This document shows, piece by piece, positions 6,616-7,370 of a DNA stretch of 7,370 nucleotides (its first letter is position 1; every line of letters begins with the position of its first letter). The stretch lies in NCBI GenBank assembly GCA_029861795.1, contig JAOTYS010000234.1, forward strand, positions 1 to 7,370, read 5' to 3'. The position numbers and the translations under genes are program-made. The stretch comes from Gammaproteobacteria bacterium (lineage in GTDB: Bacteria > Pseudomonadota > Gammaproteobacteria > Arenicellales > JAOTYS01). Below the pieces are notes generated by a model, which was given only the letters and a program-made list of their open reading frames with translations, was not told where the DNA came from and made no database searches.

Positions 6616-7370
6616 CTACTCGCGGATAATCGCCGATTGGTTCACGAATAGATCGTCAACAAAGACCTCCATGAAGCCCGAGGCCCGGGGGCCGGTCACG
6701 CAGTTCTCGACGATCGCCCGCACCTCCACCCGTTTGTGCACAAAAGAGGGAAGGTCGGAAGTGGGCGGGTCGACATCGGTCAGGACGCCTGTGTAATTAT
6801 AGGCGACAAGCTGAAGCGGGAAACCGCGCGCAAAGATGAAGCGATCATTGTCCGGGTCCCATGCCAGCGCAAGCAAGGTCGATTGACCCGGGGCGATCGT
6901 GCCGAGCGTCGTGTCGTCAAAGAAAAGGTCGGTGCCGGTATCACAGTCGGGATCGCCGCATAGGAACACAACTACGGCCACCCGCATCACGCCCGGGGGG
7001 TCGATCGAGCCCGAGTTTCGCTGGATTCGGATGTCGGCAAAGATGTTGCGGTCCGCGCTAAACGGATCCGATGGCCCGCCGGTGGTGAATTAATACCCAG
7101 CCAAGCGTCCCACAATTTGGCCCCGCGGTGCGCTGCCGGTACAGCCGCTCATCTCCACCGCGTTGACCCGAAAGCGGGCCAGCATCTGGGTGACGAGGTC
7201 ACTATCATCGAGGAACAACCTCACAGCAGTGAAATTCGTCGTACCCGGCGGCGTGAAATCCGCATACGAGCGGTTGAGCAGGCGCAATTCGCCGCCTTGC
7301 ACCTCGCGGGCGACATCAAGGATATCGCTGTCCGGGCGTCGACGCCCGTCCCAGATGCCCTCATTTATGC
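6616..7370 (-). pseudogene. Predicted extracellular acidic protein, 5' partial, interrupted by an in-frame TAA
   Basis: On the - strand one frame enters at the window edge and runs to TAG at 6616-6618, with a single TAA at 7090-7092. The upstream segment begins INEGIWDGRRRPDSDILDVA and ends GQIVGRLAGY before the stop. The downstream segment begins FTTGGPSDPFSADRNIFADI and ends FMEVFVDDLFVNQSAIIRE. Nothing needs shifting, so this is one gene with a nonsense change rather than two genes. The sequence is rich in Asp and short beta-type strands, with an LCGDPDCDTGTD stretch that could hold a disulfide or bind metal, which suggests an exported protein. The signal peptide, if any, lies outside the window. 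I do not recognise a named function. It is more GC-rich than the central cluster (37 G/C in bases 7021-7080) and converges on the shared terminator. The TAA could also be a sequencing error. Confidence 0.65.

Noticed and set aside
6736..7093. Overlapping + strand open frames in the right-hand region
   Set aside because: They are basic, Arg/Ser-rich antisense shadows of the - strand gene, as expected in GC-rich coding DNA.
6279..7370. Alternative genetic code or programmed stop read-through explaining the in-frame TAA and TGA codons
   Set aside because: The intact genes end normally at TGA or TAG where the families should end, and both TAA and TGA occur internally only in otherwise degraded frames; plain pseudogene formation is simpler.
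1..7370. Insertion sequence, CRISPR array, tRNA or attachment site
   Set aside because: No transposase motif, matching terminal inverted repeats, spaced repeats or tRNA-like cloverleaf was seen despite the decayed and mosaic look of the region.

Overview
The window is bacterial, most likely from a Gram-negative proteobacterium. It covers the end of an exopolysaccharide or O-antigen-type gene cluster on the + strand, facing a degraded gene for a predicted extracellular protein on the - strand. The organism is inferred only from gene type and mixed base composition. No RNA gene or taxonomic marker is present.

Left part (1-1622): the last 72 codons of a small membrane protein carrying the YLDPGTGS motif overlap, by TTGA, a 468-residue protein. 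That protein has a NoeA-like N-terminal domain and a C-terminal SAM-dependent methyltransferase domain. The next 0.5 kb (1623-2144) has no intact gene, but it holds a clear decayed remnant of a family 2 glycosyltransferase related to the intact one that follows.

Centre (2208-6187): two family 2 glycosyltransferases are followed by a 575-residue two-part enzyme overlapping the second one by ATGA. Its N-terminal part is a cyclopropane-synthase-like methyltransferase and its C-terminal part is GNAT-like. Together these genes look like sugar-transfer and decoration steps: the glycosyltransferases add residues to a lipid-linked glycan, and the methyltransferase and acyltransferase domains may modify sugars or sugar side groups. 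Substrates cannot be read from the sequence. The second glycosyltransferase and the fusion gene look more AT-rich than the flanks, consistent with a mosaic, transferred cluster.

Right part (6188-7370): a 345-base gap contains a small decayed - strand reading frame (two in-frame stops, good Shine-Dalgarno) and a perfect 13-bp hairpin terminator that can serve both converging strands. Beyond it is the 3' part of a GC-richer - strand gene for an acidic, Asp-rich, probably exported protein of unknown function. It is interrupted by one in-frame TAA and runs off the window.

I did not find an unmistakable new system. The most notable points are the methyltransferase-GNAT fusion, a kinase-like catalytic-loop pattern in the N-terminal domain of the first methyltransferase, and three separate decayed reading frames in about 7 kb.
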